Positions 24,145 through 38,663 of a DNA stretch of 64,000 nucleotides are shown piece after piece. Source of the stretch: Cladophialophora immunda (Eukaryota; Ascomycota; Eurotiomycetes; Chaetothyriales; Herpotrichiellaceae); assembly GCF_000835495.1 (NCBI RefSeq), contig NW_015622548.1, forward strand, positions 1-64,000, in the 5' to 3' direction. Every line of letters starts with the position of its first letter. The first letter of the stretch is position 1. The position numbers and the translations under genes were made by a program. The notes under the pieces were generated by a model. It was given only the letters and a program-made list of their open reading frames with translations. It was not told the DNA's origin and did no database searches.

Positions 24145-25190
24145 CTTGGGCCGACGTAAGCACTTTAACTTGGCAAATGAACAAGCTCCAATGCTTGATG
24201 ATATCTATATCAGAACCCAATCCTCCAAGTGTTCTTGGAGAGCAATATATACTCTCAAGGCCGCTCAAGATCCAGGCTTAACCTAGGTTTCTTGCTCGCT
24301 TTTCCCCGCCCTTGACGGCACGAGCCAGCCGTACAAGGGATTCAAGTTCTGATCGGGGTCTAATACCCTATAAAATTCAACCTTGTCGTCATTCACCGCC
24401 AGTTCCTGGCTTTGCGACGAAGTCTATGAAGCGGAAAATATTTCTTCAGATCGACTAAAAGCAATTTCCAACCCCGCATGCTACGCTCCCCAAGCACTGG
24501 ACCGAAATTCCGAGGTGAAAGAAATCCTCGGACCATGAACATCCTCAAAAAACTTACAAAATGAGAGACCTTATTGCTGTAGTCCTCCTTCTTTTGCCTC
24601 GTTATTTGGAGATTCAATTGCGTTTGCCGCGGGTACGGTAACCCCACAAGATCTCAACTCCAACATTCAGCCTCGGGACCCTTTGATTGCTTATTAAGTT
24701 CCCAAAATCCTACTCCGTTTCGTCGCCCTTCCAATTGAATCAAGCCTATTGCCATAACCATGTCGTCACCACATTTTTCATGCAAGCATGTCGCCTGGGA
24801 AAGAGAAAATAGCCTCCAACCTTTTCTACGTAATGCCCAGAGGCAAAGGGACGAGCCCGCATCAGGAACTGGGGTCAATTGCACCCAGGCCGCTTTGTGT
24901 GCCGAGCATGAATATCGTACAAGTGTTCCGTATATGAGATCAAGAACTATATGATGATTGAGTGTCTTGAGCCGTGTCGCTGACTGGCCCCTGTGTTGAT
25001 TTTCCGTATTTGATATCCTTCTGAACCTTGCTTATTCGCTGCTGGCAAGACATAGAGGTGTGGATCGCGTAGTCAATGGAGGGTTTATCCAACAGTGATT
25101 CTATATTATCTTGACTACGTGAAATCCCAGGTAGAGGAGAAGTCGAGGACCGCGGAGTATGACACAAACGTCGCTTCTTGACGAACAAGG
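24145..25190. other. Upstream region of the lactonase-like gene
   Basis: About 1 kb between the lactonase-like start and the P450 stop, both on the minus strand. Apart from the CCGAGG/CCTCGG pair I see only short open frames without ATG-supported or family-like content. Confidence 0.55.
24510..24531. promoter_or_regulatory. Inverted CCGAGG-N10-CCTCGG pair upstream of the lactonase-like gene
   Basis: Two perfect half-sites, CCGAGG at 24510-24515 and CCTCGG at 24526-24531, face each other across ten bases, about 370 bp upstream of the lactonase-like start. This dyad is what a dimeric Zn2Cys6 factor would bind, and CCTCGG is the FarA/CTF1-type core. It is the strongest single regulatory candidate in the window. 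No binding data exist here. Confidence 0.55.
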
Positions 25191-26912
25191 TCACTCTTTC
25201 AAGTGCGTCTTTACCTTCACATAAACCCCAGTCTGCTTATTGAACCAGAAATCAGCTGTCCTCCACTCACTCTCACAGTCAACAAGCTCGAGTTCAAATT
25301 GCCGTAGAACCGAGGGAATCAGTTTGTGTATTTCACTGAGCGAGATCTATCGGCAATCGTCAGAAAGCAGCTGAGACATGTGGAGGCAAATTCATACATT
25401 CTTTCCAATACAAGTCCTTGTTCCGGCTCCGAAATTCAGCATATACCGGTCCATATTTTTGCCGTCGCCCTCAAGCCACCGGTCGGGAATGAACTCCTCG
25501 GGATTTTTTCCAAAGATGAGGGGGTCACGCTGAACCACGGCCGCGTTCATACCGACCCTATAGCCTTCTGGGATATGGTAACCACCTAGATCTAAGCCTC
25601 CTCGCGGTACAAGGCGGGGCATGGTTAGTCCGACACTCGGATGTAGTCTCATCCCCTCTTTGATGCACGCGCAGAGGAAAGGCAACTCAATGGCCTCAGC
25701 ATACTTGACCGGCGAACTGATCTTGCCGTTGGCTACTGCATCGTCCAGTTCAGCTTGAAGCTTCTGATAGGCTTGTGGGGATTTGAACAGGAAGTAGAAG
25801 ATGGCACGCATAGCAATGGCTGTGGTATCAGAGCCGGCAAACCTTTGATTGGAAAAATGTCAGCAAAGGTAGCGAGTCCTAATGGTGTAAAACTCCTTAC
25901 AAGGCCACGTATGCTTCATACTCGACTTCGTGCACACCAAAATCAACTTCCTTAGCCTTATTTTGAGAAATTTCCAACAGTTGATGAAGGATATCTCGCC
26001 GGAGGCTAGGGTTACCGGACGAAATGCCTTCGAGTCTCTTAGCAACGCACTGTCTTGCTGCTGCTGCGATGTGGTCGATAGCTTTCAGAGCTTTCCTCAC
26101 ATTGGAACTAAACACCGACGAGGCGAGGATAAGTGGCCGAGTGTACGCTGGAGCAATGCCACTCAAGCAGATCACTGGCATCAGGGTGTCGAGAGAGGCA
26201 ATGTATTTTCCGTAGTCGGAGGCCTTCTCCATAAATCCGAACATCCGTCCGAAATAGAGTTCACCAATGACGTCGAAAGCATACCTGAAAAAAGAGACAT
26301 TAGAAGACTTTAGAATTAATCAAAACAGAAAAGCTTCTAGGGTCAGACTACTTACCATTGGAGCCATTCTCCCAGGTCAACCGATCTGCCGGACTTCGCA
26401 AAGCCATCCAATTGTTTCAAGAACTGTCTTGAACACACGTCAATGTACTCCTCAGACCGTAGCACATTCGAGAGGCTATATATATGGTTCACGATTCGCC
26501 TCCTCTTCGCATGAAGTTTCTCATCCGTGACACTGAAATGATCGGGATATTTTGAGAAAGATTGATTCCCCCATACCGAGTAGAAATCAGTCTTCGCCAG
26601 CGGGCTCTGCGTGCGATACAGTTTTTTGATGGCCTCCGGCTCTGAGCAGGAGCATTCGTTCGGAGCGATTCTGACCAGAGTTCCATACTTTTGATGAAGC
26701 CGCCGCTGTGTAAAGTCCATATCTCCGCGCCAGGTGTAAATAAGAATCCAGCACCTGCTGACAGAAGCTAACCAGGGGCCTGGGACGCTACTGAGAGGGT
26801 GGAAGAGTCGAGCATATGCAACCCACAATAGCCAATAAACGGCGACAATGGTGGGAAAGATGTACGAAATACTGTGCCAGGCCCAGTTGGTAATGCTGGT
26901 GTCGACCAACAT
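25191..26912 (-). CDS. Cytochrome P450 monooxygenase, pisatin-demethylase-like
   Basis: Four exons (26912-26356, 26284-25901, 25842-25398, 25346-25191) give 513 residues. An N-terminal membrane segment (IFPTIVAVYWLLWVAYARLF) precedes the proline hinge HPLSSVPGPW. The I-helix motif is FAGSDTT (Asp319-Thr320-Thr321), the ExxR motif KEGMR, then FIPDRWL, and the heme loop FGAGTRTCIGKN with ligand Cys458. ATG 26912 is the first in-frame ATG; the open frame extends upstream only with TTG. The motif context (PRLVPRGGLDLGGYHIPEG) resembles CYP57-like pisatin demethylase relatives, which hydroxylate or demethylate aromatic plant compounds. Subfamily and substrate are uncertain. It is probably ER-bound and fed by NADPH-P450 reductase. 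Confidence 0.93.
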
Positions 26913-28544
26913 CACGAAGAAAAGAATGTTCAGGAGAGTTGAAGCATCAAACGGTGTCAACAAAAGGAGGGTTATTTCTCCTCGAGTAAGTAGGGTGTAC
27001 CAACAATCCTTAAATACCAGGGCCGGTATAATCTAACAAAATGAGAGCCTCCAAGCGGTTGAAACTTGAACGGCCATTACTTCCCCCACAATTCCGCACT
27101 CTTGGCTTCATTTGAGTTGGACCTAGTGCTAGCTGGGCAGATGAAGCCTCTCTCGTACTAGTAATTGTGCCTTGAACAAGCCCAATATCGTCAAGTAGAT
27201 AACGACAAAGCTCAGGTACGACCTTGAGGGGATCAAATTGAAAACCATTTACCTGCTAGATTTTCATCTATTGCCAATACTTCTCGAAAAGATGCTCTCT
27301 AACATCCATTCCAGTACCAATTCTACTGCTCCGGGTTCCCCTATCTCTCACTATCTCTCGCTTTAGCTTCGTCCTGCTATTGCGAGCGTAATCTGGCACC
27401 TAGTTCTCACACAGCTCAGCAGCGCCACGAAATGTTTGCTAGACAGTAGCTCCGGCTATTTAGCCCCGTTTAATTTAGTAATCTCTGTATCATATCTGCT
27501 TGTTGCTTCTCTCACAGACAGCACAACAACGAGGTATCTCTCCCTGGTACGTCAATAGATTGAGGGAAGTAAATTGCTTCGTGTTGATCGAGTCGTCATG
27601 TGTACCAATGTCTGATCATTCGGGAGTTGGTATTATACGAAACCGTCTTATTGAGGGCGTAGGAAATATACTTCCCTCCGACTGAATTCTTTGGTATAAG
27701 TGTCCGAGAAGGTCCTACCCGTACTGATCTAGCTAAGATCTTCGCCAACCCTGCAATCGCATAACGTACATTGAGAACGTCACCATGAGGATAGATGCTA
27801 GACGGCTTATCCAAGTCGAGCTCACGATCCGCAAAGTCGGCGTTCATTTCCCAGAAAATTAGTAACCAATATTGAAAAGAAGCAATCGAAGAGACATACA
27901 ATAGCAGCAAGAAAAGGCTTTGTTCATGACTTGATTGATTGATGACTAGTTTTTTGGTAGGCTATCGAATACCTCTCCCTTTTGCACCGCTTGACTCTTG
28001 TGTTTCAACTGGTGAACAACTCCGGTCACGCGGAAAAGCTTGCGGAAAGCTGGGGGCGGAGTTGTGGAGGTTGCATACTCCGTTGGAGGCTTGGAGCTAG
28101 CCAGATCCGGCCCTGATGATCATTTTCCGTCTACCAGGAAGGAAGAGAACCCGGGGTGTCTTGATCTCAATCTCTTCTCCCACGTGGCATGGAAATCAAA
28201 CCTCGAGGAAGAGGCAATCTAATGGCCTGTTATGGTCGATCGGAGTTATAGTACACAAATTGATGAATCCGGCGCTCACTACAACACAGAATGACAGAAG
28301 CACGACGCGACAGCAAAGGTTCCTTCCTATTCTGCAGCAAGAACACCAGGATTCGTAGGTTATATCTGATAAATTGCGTGACTTCCAAGGTGTCATTGAT
28401 AACCGTGAACAGCCGGCACCTCAGGAACTGGACGACTATCACCAGAGCCCGGGGGTGAGCACTAGAAAATTCGGACATACCTCACAGTCTTGACATGATA
28501 ATAGCCGACAATTTGATGCTAGAAGCAAACACCCGACATAGTAT
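26913..28544. other. Long P450 upstream region with an unrecognised short ORF
   Basis: The 1.6 kb between the P450 start and the first transcription-factor stop holds no gene I can support. A minus-strand frame at 27847-27596 (ATG at 27847, beginning MNADFADREL) is open for about 80 codons but has no recognised motif; it could be a gene fragment or chance. No CCTCGG hexamer was found in the first 600 bp upstream of the P450. Confidence 0.5.
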
Positions 28545-31003
28545 TCATTTGCCGGCACATATAAGCAGAAATCTGTGCAGCTCCTCCATATCCGTCTCAT
28601 CGTACCGGGCCAGGATCTTACTCTCAACACGAGATCTGGCGCTGCCCTGACCCGAAAGATTCTCGGCTGCCTCCAGGCCCTTTTGAGTAGATTCCATTCG
28701 TTCCAAGAAAACTCGACAAAGCAACCAGTACTCGGAGGCGTGGCGCCAGAACCCAGGTCTACGCCAATCTTCGCTGTGGCAAAGCTCGTGGTCCGTTCTT
28801 GTCACGATATTGAGCTCGTCCTGACTGCCACATGCTTCTGTTTCGGGCTCAATAGAAATGTCAAACGAAGCAATTGTGCCTTTATTTGACCGGTCGATAG
28901 CTAGACGGCGATTCCACACTGCTCGCCAGTTCTTAAGACCTCTTCGAACGGGACCTAGCCTCTGTTTAATGTCGTCAATGATTCCATTTCCCATGTTGAA
29001 CATGAGGACATGCAACGCTGGATCAGACTAAGTCAGCAAGGCAAAGACCTAGAGCCTTGTCCGGATTTAGAAAATTATTGCAAGGGCTTACCAGACGTAA
29101 CAGCAAAATAGTTCATATATGCTTCGTGGGCGTAAATATCGGTGAACGATGCGTCAATCTCATCTCGACAGAAAGCACGGATGAAGTCTAGCAACGACGA
29201 AGGGGTCTGTGCCTGTTTCCTCTGCGTTTTGCACAGCCACCATTGAATACCCAAGAAGCACTCCTCCGCAGAAGAGGCTTGGAAGCATCTTTCGGGGGAA
29301 GCCACATCCATCCTTAATTCTCCCAACACCATTCGCGGTGGGAAGTTGTTGAAGATCACAAAAGCAGTATCGATCATGTAAATCCAGATAAAGGTCCTGG
29401 TAAGGTGAGTTAAGAACTAAAATATAATGAAGGCCTTACCGGATCATCTCTTCCGTCTCAACAAAGCTTCGCCAGTCAAAATCAGCTTGCGATATGAAGC
29501 GGTAGTCCCGATGAGTAGCGCGAGATATTCCAACATCACGACAAACCTGTCAAAACTGAGCTAAACTTTTCTAATTTTAAGTCAATTCCTCGCATATATA
29601 CTCACGCTGACGAGAGTCATAAAGCGCTGGCGCCTTATTCTCTTCTTACTCGCCTTTGTGCCGTTCCAATGCTGGTAGATACACATAATGCAAGCCGCTT
29701 GAAGTAGCTGGATTGTGTGTCTTTGATCGACCTTAAACGTCTCGGCTTCGATTTGTTCTAATTCTTCGAAGACGAATTTCTCAACAACATTTGCCCAAAA
29801 CTTCGAGTTCGCGCGCTCCTGCGGCTCTTGCGAGTGGCATGCGCCCATGATAGCCATTGCTGCAATAAGGAAGCTCGGGGTGCGTAGAGGGTCGAACAGT
29901 GGTCTGTGAATTGTTGGCCAATTTGGATACCATCTTTCCCAGTATGTATCCAGGAATTTACGAAGCTGATGAGGTGAGAAGAAATTGGTGCATGACATCT
30001 CTGTCGAAGTTGAGCATTCGGATATGTTTGGGGAGTCGGTTTTGGGACTGTGAGCTGATCTTTCAATTGCCTGAACGATCTCAAAGGCCTTCATCGCTAG
30101 TGGGTCGTATTTCCAAGTTTGGGCACCGTCCAAGGAGACGGTAGAATCGAATGGAGGAAAGAGAAATTCTCCCTCGTGTAAAGGCCCTTCCAGAGAGTAG
30201 TGCTCAATGTCAAAGGACACAGGTTGCTCTACGTATTGCTCAGACGCAGTTAAGTCGCCAAGCTCAGAAAACATCAAGTTATCGAGATCAACATCAACGT
30301 AGTTCCACAACCCGGGTTCGCGGAACGCAAACGGGGAAGATCCTACCACTCTTCCATTCTCGAAGGAATGCGGCAGAGAAAGATCCTTCGTGAATTCCAG
30401 AAGGAAAGGAAACGATCGTGCTGGATCTGTATCTAAGTCGAATATGGGAAGCGGCGGATACGCCACAAGCGACATTTGCACTGGCGTGCCATCGTGTTCC
30501 GGAAGGCGTGTTTCACACTCGGGAGAGTTCTGCACGTCGGCATGAGGATTAAGGAAGCGATAGACGCAAGGAGCGTTGTTTTTAATACAGTTTCTGCAAG
30601 GTTGTGCATAGTCGCAGCGCCGTTTGTGGACGGCACATCGCCGGCAGGCTCGATGCCTTGGGACTGTTGGTCTTTTGGTGCCTGTTTTGAAACAGCCTTC
30701 GGAGTGTCGTTTCAGGACGTCACTGTGGCACGCGACAATGAGAACCGTTTGCTGAAGATGGGGCGATGGCAGTCCTCACCTTCGCTTGAAGCATTTCCCG
30801 CACTTCGAGCACTGGTATGGAAATGTGGAAGCATCTAAGATATCATCCCATCAGCTTCGAGTCTGCGAGACGTGCTACTCTGACAACAGCCAGAGAGTTT
30901 CACCAGGTCACATACGCGCCTGAAGGTGCCTCTGTAGGTGATCAGGGCGACTGTATGTTCTGTGACAAACAGGGCAGGTAGACGTCAAGTCAGAGGCCGA
31001 CAT
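28545..31003 (-). CDS. Transcription factor with two C2H2-type fingers plus Zn2Cys6 cluster
   Basis: Six exons (31003-30916, 30834-30780, 30722-29606, 29546-29440, 29396-29092, 29017-28545) give 714 residues. Finger 1 uses Cys10, Cys13, His26, His30. Finger 2 is C2HC (Cys38, Cys41, His54, Cys58) and is only complete after splicing. A Zn2Cys6 cluster follows directly at Cys74, 77, 84, 90, 93 and 100. The middle and C-terminal parts (LRKFLDTYWERWYPNWPTIH, then YDETDMEELHRFL) look like a fungal-specific transcription factor regulatory region. It is divergent from the oxidase gene with 509 bp between starts. It is a paralogue of the factor at 35755-38154 with the same six-exon layout. It probably acts in the nucleus on the neighbouring genes; its target is unknown. 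Confidence 0.9.
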
Positions 31004-31512
31004 ATTCAGATTATTCGTAGGCTTTGTTGCGTGTGCCCTATGGCTGAAGCTGCATGGTAGGCCTGAACCCTCCTTTCGCGTGGTCAGGATTCCTCATTGT
31101 GACAGATCAGCCTCTCAGAGTAATATAATACAGATAGACGGATAAGTGTGGGTGTTAGTTTTTCGGATGTGGGATCTGTTCTTTACCCCGGGCTAATGGC
31201 ATCAGTCTTCGAGCCGCAGCCCCCCCTGGGGTAATGGGGATGGGGGAACCTAGCCGAGGGCTGCCATTCGCTGAGCAAAACTACCGAGATCCACCCCCAC
31301 AACTCCGCACAGGTTGCTCAGAAGCTCGTTTAACAAAGGAAAGTGGCATCTCATCGCCCTCCAGCTCCAGACCTGCCATTCTCTTGACGGCGGTCCACTC
31401 TTGTCTCGCATCCACTGACCAAAATGTATATCAAGGTGGGAGTCCCTGCGTCTCCGGACTTCTCTGTCGCCTTGGCCAGTATCTGGGTGTTTAAAGTAGT
31501 CAGCGTTTCAAC
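31004..31512. promoter_or_regulatory. Bidirectional promoter, transcription factor / oxidase
   Basis: 509 bp between divergent starts. It contains CCGAGG at 31254-31259 and the CreA-like hexamer CTGGGG at 31226-31231 next to a C run. It could serve both genes. The motifs are short and unproven. Confidence 0.4.
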
Positions 31513-33502
<1,990 letters not shown>

Positions 33503-33783
33503 CGAATGCCACCGAGGAAAACATCAAGTGTTTGGAAGATATGAGCATTCTGCCCCGTACTTTAAACATCCCCGGCTGTTCGTGTTCGTCAGACTAACAT
33601 TTTAGATCGATTGAAGGCCACCGTAGTCGTGTCGAACTGGACGAGCAATCTCAGACTTCTGGAGGAGCAGATAAAAGGAACTAACTTATCCACAATATCT
33701 AAAGAATGAAGATATTTTCCCAAGTTCACTATGAATACTAAACACGGCCACGACCGCAATTTAGAAGCTCACCCGTCCCACCC

Positions 33784-35235
33784 TTATACCAGCGGCAAAG
33801 CTTGATCGACCTTTAGTTTTGGTAGCATTTTCAACTGATGCATCTCTTGGTACATCTCGAAGACACTTTCCATGGTATCCACAAATCCAGTCCACCCCAG
33901 TCTTCGAGCCTGTGAAAATTGTTAGTTGTCACCGGTATTTTGCGTCTGGGTTTTACTTGGGAAAGACTTACCTTGTTCATGCTTAAAGGTCCAAAGGTCA
34001 TGAACACAGTGTCTGAAAATGTGAAGTTTCCTTCGACATCCTCAAAAGGATCAAACGTTAGGTGTTCCCTCTCGCGGATTGTTTCCCATGCCTTCTGATT
34101 CTCTGGGTCACGAGCCCAATCGAGGATTGTGAAGGACAGCTTTTCCACAATGGGAGGACCGTAACTGACGGACTCGATATTAGAAAGGCCGCCCCTATAA
34201 ATCATGATTCATATGATTGACTCACCCCATTGGACAGTCTCTCCCACCGTTCAGCTTTAGCTCAAGTAGTCCAGACTCGTCGTTGGGCGGCGGCAGTACG
34301 CCCTTTTCCACTCCAAACCATCTCACGTATTCTGCAAAGATGCGATCCCAAGAGATGGGACTCGTGTCTTGGCTGTTGAAAGCCTGGTTCTTGCACTTGT
34401 CTTCCAGAATCGCCCATTCGCTGAGATATCCAGTCAATCGAGCAGTTCCGAAATGAGAGCAATTGGATTGCCAGAATGACCAAGAGCTCGGAAAGCGTAG
34501 GGGTAGGCCGCGCTCGGCGGTTACTGCAGCATACACTGCAAATGGATACATGGCACACATCTGGGCTGTCATGGCCGAGCCGATGATCCAGGGAGGTCGT
34601 ATTACGTTCCATCCAACGCTGTACTTCTCACAGTACTCGAATAATAGATCTTCCTGAGCGTAGTAGAAGTTTGGCCCTAAGTGACGGGGCTGAGGGTCGG
34701 ATTCCACATTCGGAGTTCGTGCGCGGCCAATATGAGGGCCGTAATTCTTCGCTCCTGTCTGGAGGAGAAATCGCTTTGGCTTGACACCAGCTTTCGGGAG
34801 CGCGTCGAGGAAGTTGCGAAGTAGTGCTGAGTTGACCTCAAGTAGTTCCTGCTGATTGGACCATGCCCGCGCGCCAGGAGGCGGTCGAGGTTGCAAGTAG
34901 GCATAGAAAAAGATGTAGTCCACTTGAACTTCAGCAGATTCCAGCAGCTTGGCAATAGCCTCAGGCTCTGCCTGCAAGTCACAAGAGATGTGTTGGATTC
35001 GGTTGTGGAGCTCCGCCGGAATAAGATTCATCATTTCAGCGGGAAGTGGACGTCTTGACAACGTAAACACTTTAGCCCATCGCTGTGGTGAGTCCAGGAG
35101 AGCCAGCAACGTGTTAAACCCGGAAATGCCATTTGCTCCAGTTATGAGGGCTGTAAGACCAGTCAGCTTAGGATCAAATTGGGGTAGGTTGTAGTATATG
35201 CCGCTATTGCGGCAGGGATAATCTATGGAACCCAT
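33784..35235 (-). CDS. PRISE-type NAD(P)H enone reductase (SDR)
   Basis: Three exons (35235-34226, 34164-33972, 33909-33784) give 442 residues. The Rossmann motif TGANGISGF (32-40) is followed by LLQTGAKNYG with Lys163 and FYYAQEDLL with Tyr191/192. These are the hallmark QTGxKHY and YYxxED blocks of the progesterone 5-beta-reductase/iridoid synthase-like (PRISE) family, which reduces activated C=C bonds of enones. The C-terminus GWTGFVDTMESVFEMY is typical of fungal members. For intron 1, a 61-bp version ending at 34165 has a CTAAT branch site and is preferred over a 31-bp version ending at 34195. The gene is divergent from the second C2H2 factor and convergent with the oxidase, 281 bp apart. 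The likely substrate is an unsaturated ketone or aldehyde. Confidence 0.88.
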
Positions 35236-35754
35236 AGTTGATTTTTGCTTGTATCAAGGAGAGCTCAGTATGAAGTGATTGTAGTTGTCTGAAGACTCCA
35301 GATACCTCCTTGTTATCTTTCTTTATAGCTGCTCTCGCATTTCAGCCTCGCTGGGTTGGCTCTAAGATGGAGGTGGGGGTGGGATGAAGCAACAAACCAC
35401 GGCCCTCGGTAGGCATATCTGGGGAGTAGGAGCCAATGGCAGTAGCAAATAAGTACGGGGTACATTTCTATATCCGGTAGGTGTTTCCTTTATTGCTAAG
35501 CCGGGGGTGGGGGTGGCAGAAGCGGAGGGAAGTTCAAGGAGGAGAAATACTTGGCGGATTACTCAACATCCTTTCAGTAACGTCTGCTCCTCAACACTTG
35601 AGGACTTTTCACAAATCATCTCCTTTTTATCACCGATAACTACAGTTCTTACACTAAACAGGCTCACCAATGCAGTAACGCCTCGCTGTATCCAGCATTT
35701 TCTCACATTCACCCATAATATTGCTCGGCTGTCGCCTACGCCGAGGCAAAAGGT
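35236..35754. promoter_or_regulatory. Bidirectional promoter, reductase / second C2H2 factor
   Basis: 519 bp between divergent starts. It has CCTCGG at 35404-35409. G-rich blocks carry the CreA consensus SYGGRG: GTGGGG at 35373-35378, CCGGGG at 35501-35506 and GTGGGG at 35507-35512. This fits carbon catabolite repression plus a FarA/CTF1-type input, as a hypothesis from short motifs. Confidence 0.42.
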
Positions 35755-38154
35755 ATGGCCAGAAATGGAGCCAACTCCTGCCCTATTTGCAGAAGACGGT
35801 ACAGCCGCAAAGAGCACCTCACCCGGCATCTTATCACCCGTAGGTATTACCTATTTCTGTCACAAGACTACCTGTTCTGGGTTGTCTTGAGATTCTCTAT
35901 TCCTGCAAGAGTTCGAAGTTGTTCTTTCTGATTGTGCGCAAGATACGAAGACAAGACCATTCGTTTGTAGCCACTGCCAATTGACTTTCAATCGGAAGTA
36001 AGTGATATCGCTCCGTTAGCTTGCTTTGTGCGGTCATCCCGGGGGGACCTGGCTCTGACCTACTCAATTTTCAACACAGGGATGTCCATACTCGACACCT
36101 CGCAATTTGCAAGGGGATTCCTCATTCCCCACGACAGTCGCAAGAGGAAAATATTTCGGAAACCCTATTGCAAAGGATCGAAGACAATGACATTGGGAGA
36201 GATTCCTACGACAGCGACACACCCAAGCAACAGCCTATTGTTTTCGCGTCAGACACTCGCTTCCTAAATTTCGAACAAGAATTATTCTTAGAATATACAG
36301 AAATAGCTATCCCCAACTCACTGGATCTCTTCTTTCGAGTCACAACAACAAACGGGCTGGCAGGATCATTCGACCCAGACCTGTTCCCGCGTGTTTCCAA
36401 TGGCACAGACCTTGCCCATATGCATGACAACTGCGCGAAGGCTTATACAAGTAACTCGCCTCTAGGTCCATCTTGGTCGATACCAGATTTCGCAACAATA
36501 TTTCGTTCCACAGATTGCATAGACGATGAATTGAACAACGGAGAGAGCAGCTTGAGTGATGAGAAACTGTCCGAAGTACCCTCTTGGGATGATTGTGGTA
36601 TTGTGATGGATGCGGTTGAACGTCCTCAATTATTATCATCTCACGGTAACATCTACCTCGACTTGGGACTCTCGGCTGACTCGGAACTCACTGTTCATGC
36701 CCCCTTGGATACCGACCCTTTGTCCCCACTAACACACGAAATCGTGGGGAGATTGCGAGAAACTATTTCACACAAGCCACGAAATAGTTATATCACGTTA
36801 CAGTGGAGCTACGAAGTTGAAAATCAATGCCTGGAATTTTTCTGCCCCGAAAACATACGTCGTTTCGTGGATCTTTACTGGCTTACTTGGTATATACATT
36901 GGCCAGTGATCCACAAGTCGACATTCCAGATATCCGAAACACCATGCACATTAATCGCCGCCATGGTTCTAATTGGGGCGAGCTATTCGACTATTCCGCA
37001 CGATCGTGCCATTGCCAGGACCTATTGCGACGGTGTGGAAGAAATTGTATTTGGCGATGAGTATTTTGGTGATTCAACTGCATTTTCAGTCTTGAATGCT
37101 GCCTGCCTCGAAAGACGCCTTCGAAGTCTTCAAGCCGCACACGCTATGTGCCTTTTCCAGGCATGGGAAGGTGCTTATATTGCAAAACAACGAGCCAGAA
37201 GACACCGATTTGGCCTGGTGGTTGCGGTAGGTGTCCTTCACATTTCCAGAGGATCTTATTCACAAATCGCAGATGGCGAGGGAGTTGGGTTTCGCCCACG
37301 CCTCTCATGGAGACCTAGGTTCTCTAACGGAGTCCAATTTCAATTGGAAAGAGTTTATTCTGAAAGAGGAGCTTATCAGGTAGTGTGGCGTCCTTGCCAG
37401 CGGTCACAGCCAGACTAACCCGGACTACAGGACCTTGAACTATATGGTAGTCCTAGACTGCGGCTTCATCATCATGAATAACATGCCTCCAAGGGTATTT
37501 GTTTCGGAGTTGGAAGCCGATCTCGCATGCCCCGAAGCTTGTTTTCAAGCAACATCGGCTTCGGAGTGTTTCAGCTATTTGCAAGTCTGGCTATCACACC
37601 CCTCGGCCAGTGCCGGCCGGATATCAATTTTAGATGCAGTGGAACAGCTGGGTCGTAAGGACATGGATTGGGAAAAACTGCAGGTTTTCACTCACCTGGG
37701 CTATTTGAATCTCGGGTTCTTCGCCATGGGTAAGGTAATCATTCTCCATGTCTTTCAGCAAACTCACCTTCCCAACTTCACAGCTATCCATTCAATTATT
37801 TTCCAGATTCGATCTTCATTGTGCTGGCAAATCCAGTCAATACATATGGTTCGAAATTGGCTGCGAAATTGGAGAACAATCTGGACTCTCCAAGGGCTCA
37901 GCAACACAGCAGAGGCATTTGGTACGCCGCTTCCACCACGGGAAATACCAGACAATCCGGAGGACCGATGGCGAAATGCTGGGTTCATGAAAGATGCCGC
38001 CCAGTTTTGGCTCCTTGCTAAGATTCTACTTGACAACCTGGAGCGTAATGGGCACCCGTCTCCTGTGAATCCCTTTTTCAAGAAGAATGAGGACTATGAT
38101 CAGGCCAGTATGAAGCATCTGAAAAGTCTTCTACGAAGTTTTCGGAGTCAATAA
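35755..38154 (+). CDS. Transcription factor with two C2H2-type fingers, paralogue lacking Zn2Cys6
   Basis: Six exons (35755-35839, 35943-35997, 36080-37226, 37273-37379, 37431-37729, 37784-38154) give 687 residues. Finger 1 is Cys9, Cys12, His25, His29; finger 2 is Cys37, Cys40, His53, Cys57. Exons 2 and 4 are exactly as long (55 and 107 bp) as those of the factor at 28545-31003, and the intron in the C-terminal region falls at the same place. The regulatory domain aligns too: RRFVDLYWLTWYIHWPVIHK here, LRKFLDTYWERWYPNWPTIH there. Unlike its paralogue, no Zn2Cys6 cluster follows finger 2. It is either a duplicate that lost that domain or the ancestral form. It probably regulates the surrounding genes. 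Confidence 0.88.
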
Positions 38155-38663
38155 GATTGAACCCGCGACATGTCAGATGGTATGGGTTGAATAATTCTCT
38201 CAGTTTATCCATTAATCCTACGATGCTGCCTGAGCTCGAAATTCTAGATACTACCTTTGTATTGGTGATTGGAACATTTGCGGCAGTATAGACGGGGCAT
38301 TCTGAGAGATTGTGAAAACAAGAAATCCTACCTGTTCTCAAGTAGCAGATCAGCTGAAACAACTGGTATAGCTCAAAATTGCCGCGAGCCTTCAAGCAAA
38401 TAGATGTCTTGGTATCCCCCCAGCCACCAATAGCTGCTGAACGCAAAAGGGAGAAGTGTGTATGGTACTCGAGCTCCTGCCCTCTCGTTCTCAACCATCA
38501 TATAGCTATCCTACCTAATATTTATAGCTCATACCTCAAACCACAGAGCTGATCCAGTGATTGACGAAATTAGACCTGGCAAAAGTATTGGGCACCTGTC
38601 TCACGTGAATTCCATTTCATGTACATCCACTGAAATGATGTTATCCCTGTCGCAGAAGATCTT
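38155..38663. other. Convergent 3' intergenic region
   Basis: 509 bp between the stops of the second C2H2 factor and the CoA ligase. A minus-strand frame (38078-38494) partly overlaps the factor and has no motif support. I see nothing else. Confidence 0.55.

Noticed and set aside
27100..27180. TCTCTCGTACTAG stretch resembling a large-subunit rRNA segment
   Set aside because: Only about a dozen bases agree with the conserved rRNA string and the flanks do not; chance similarity.
27596..27910. Minus-strand frame of 104 codons upstream of the P450
   Set aside because: The first codon is TTG; from the internal ATG it has about 80 codons without family similarity I can name. Mentioned in the intergenic entry, not called as a gene.
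34195..34225. 31-bp intron 1 for the PRISE reductase
   Set aside because: It keeps the frame but is shorter than usual functional introns and lacks a branch site; the 61-bp version with CTAAT is preferred.
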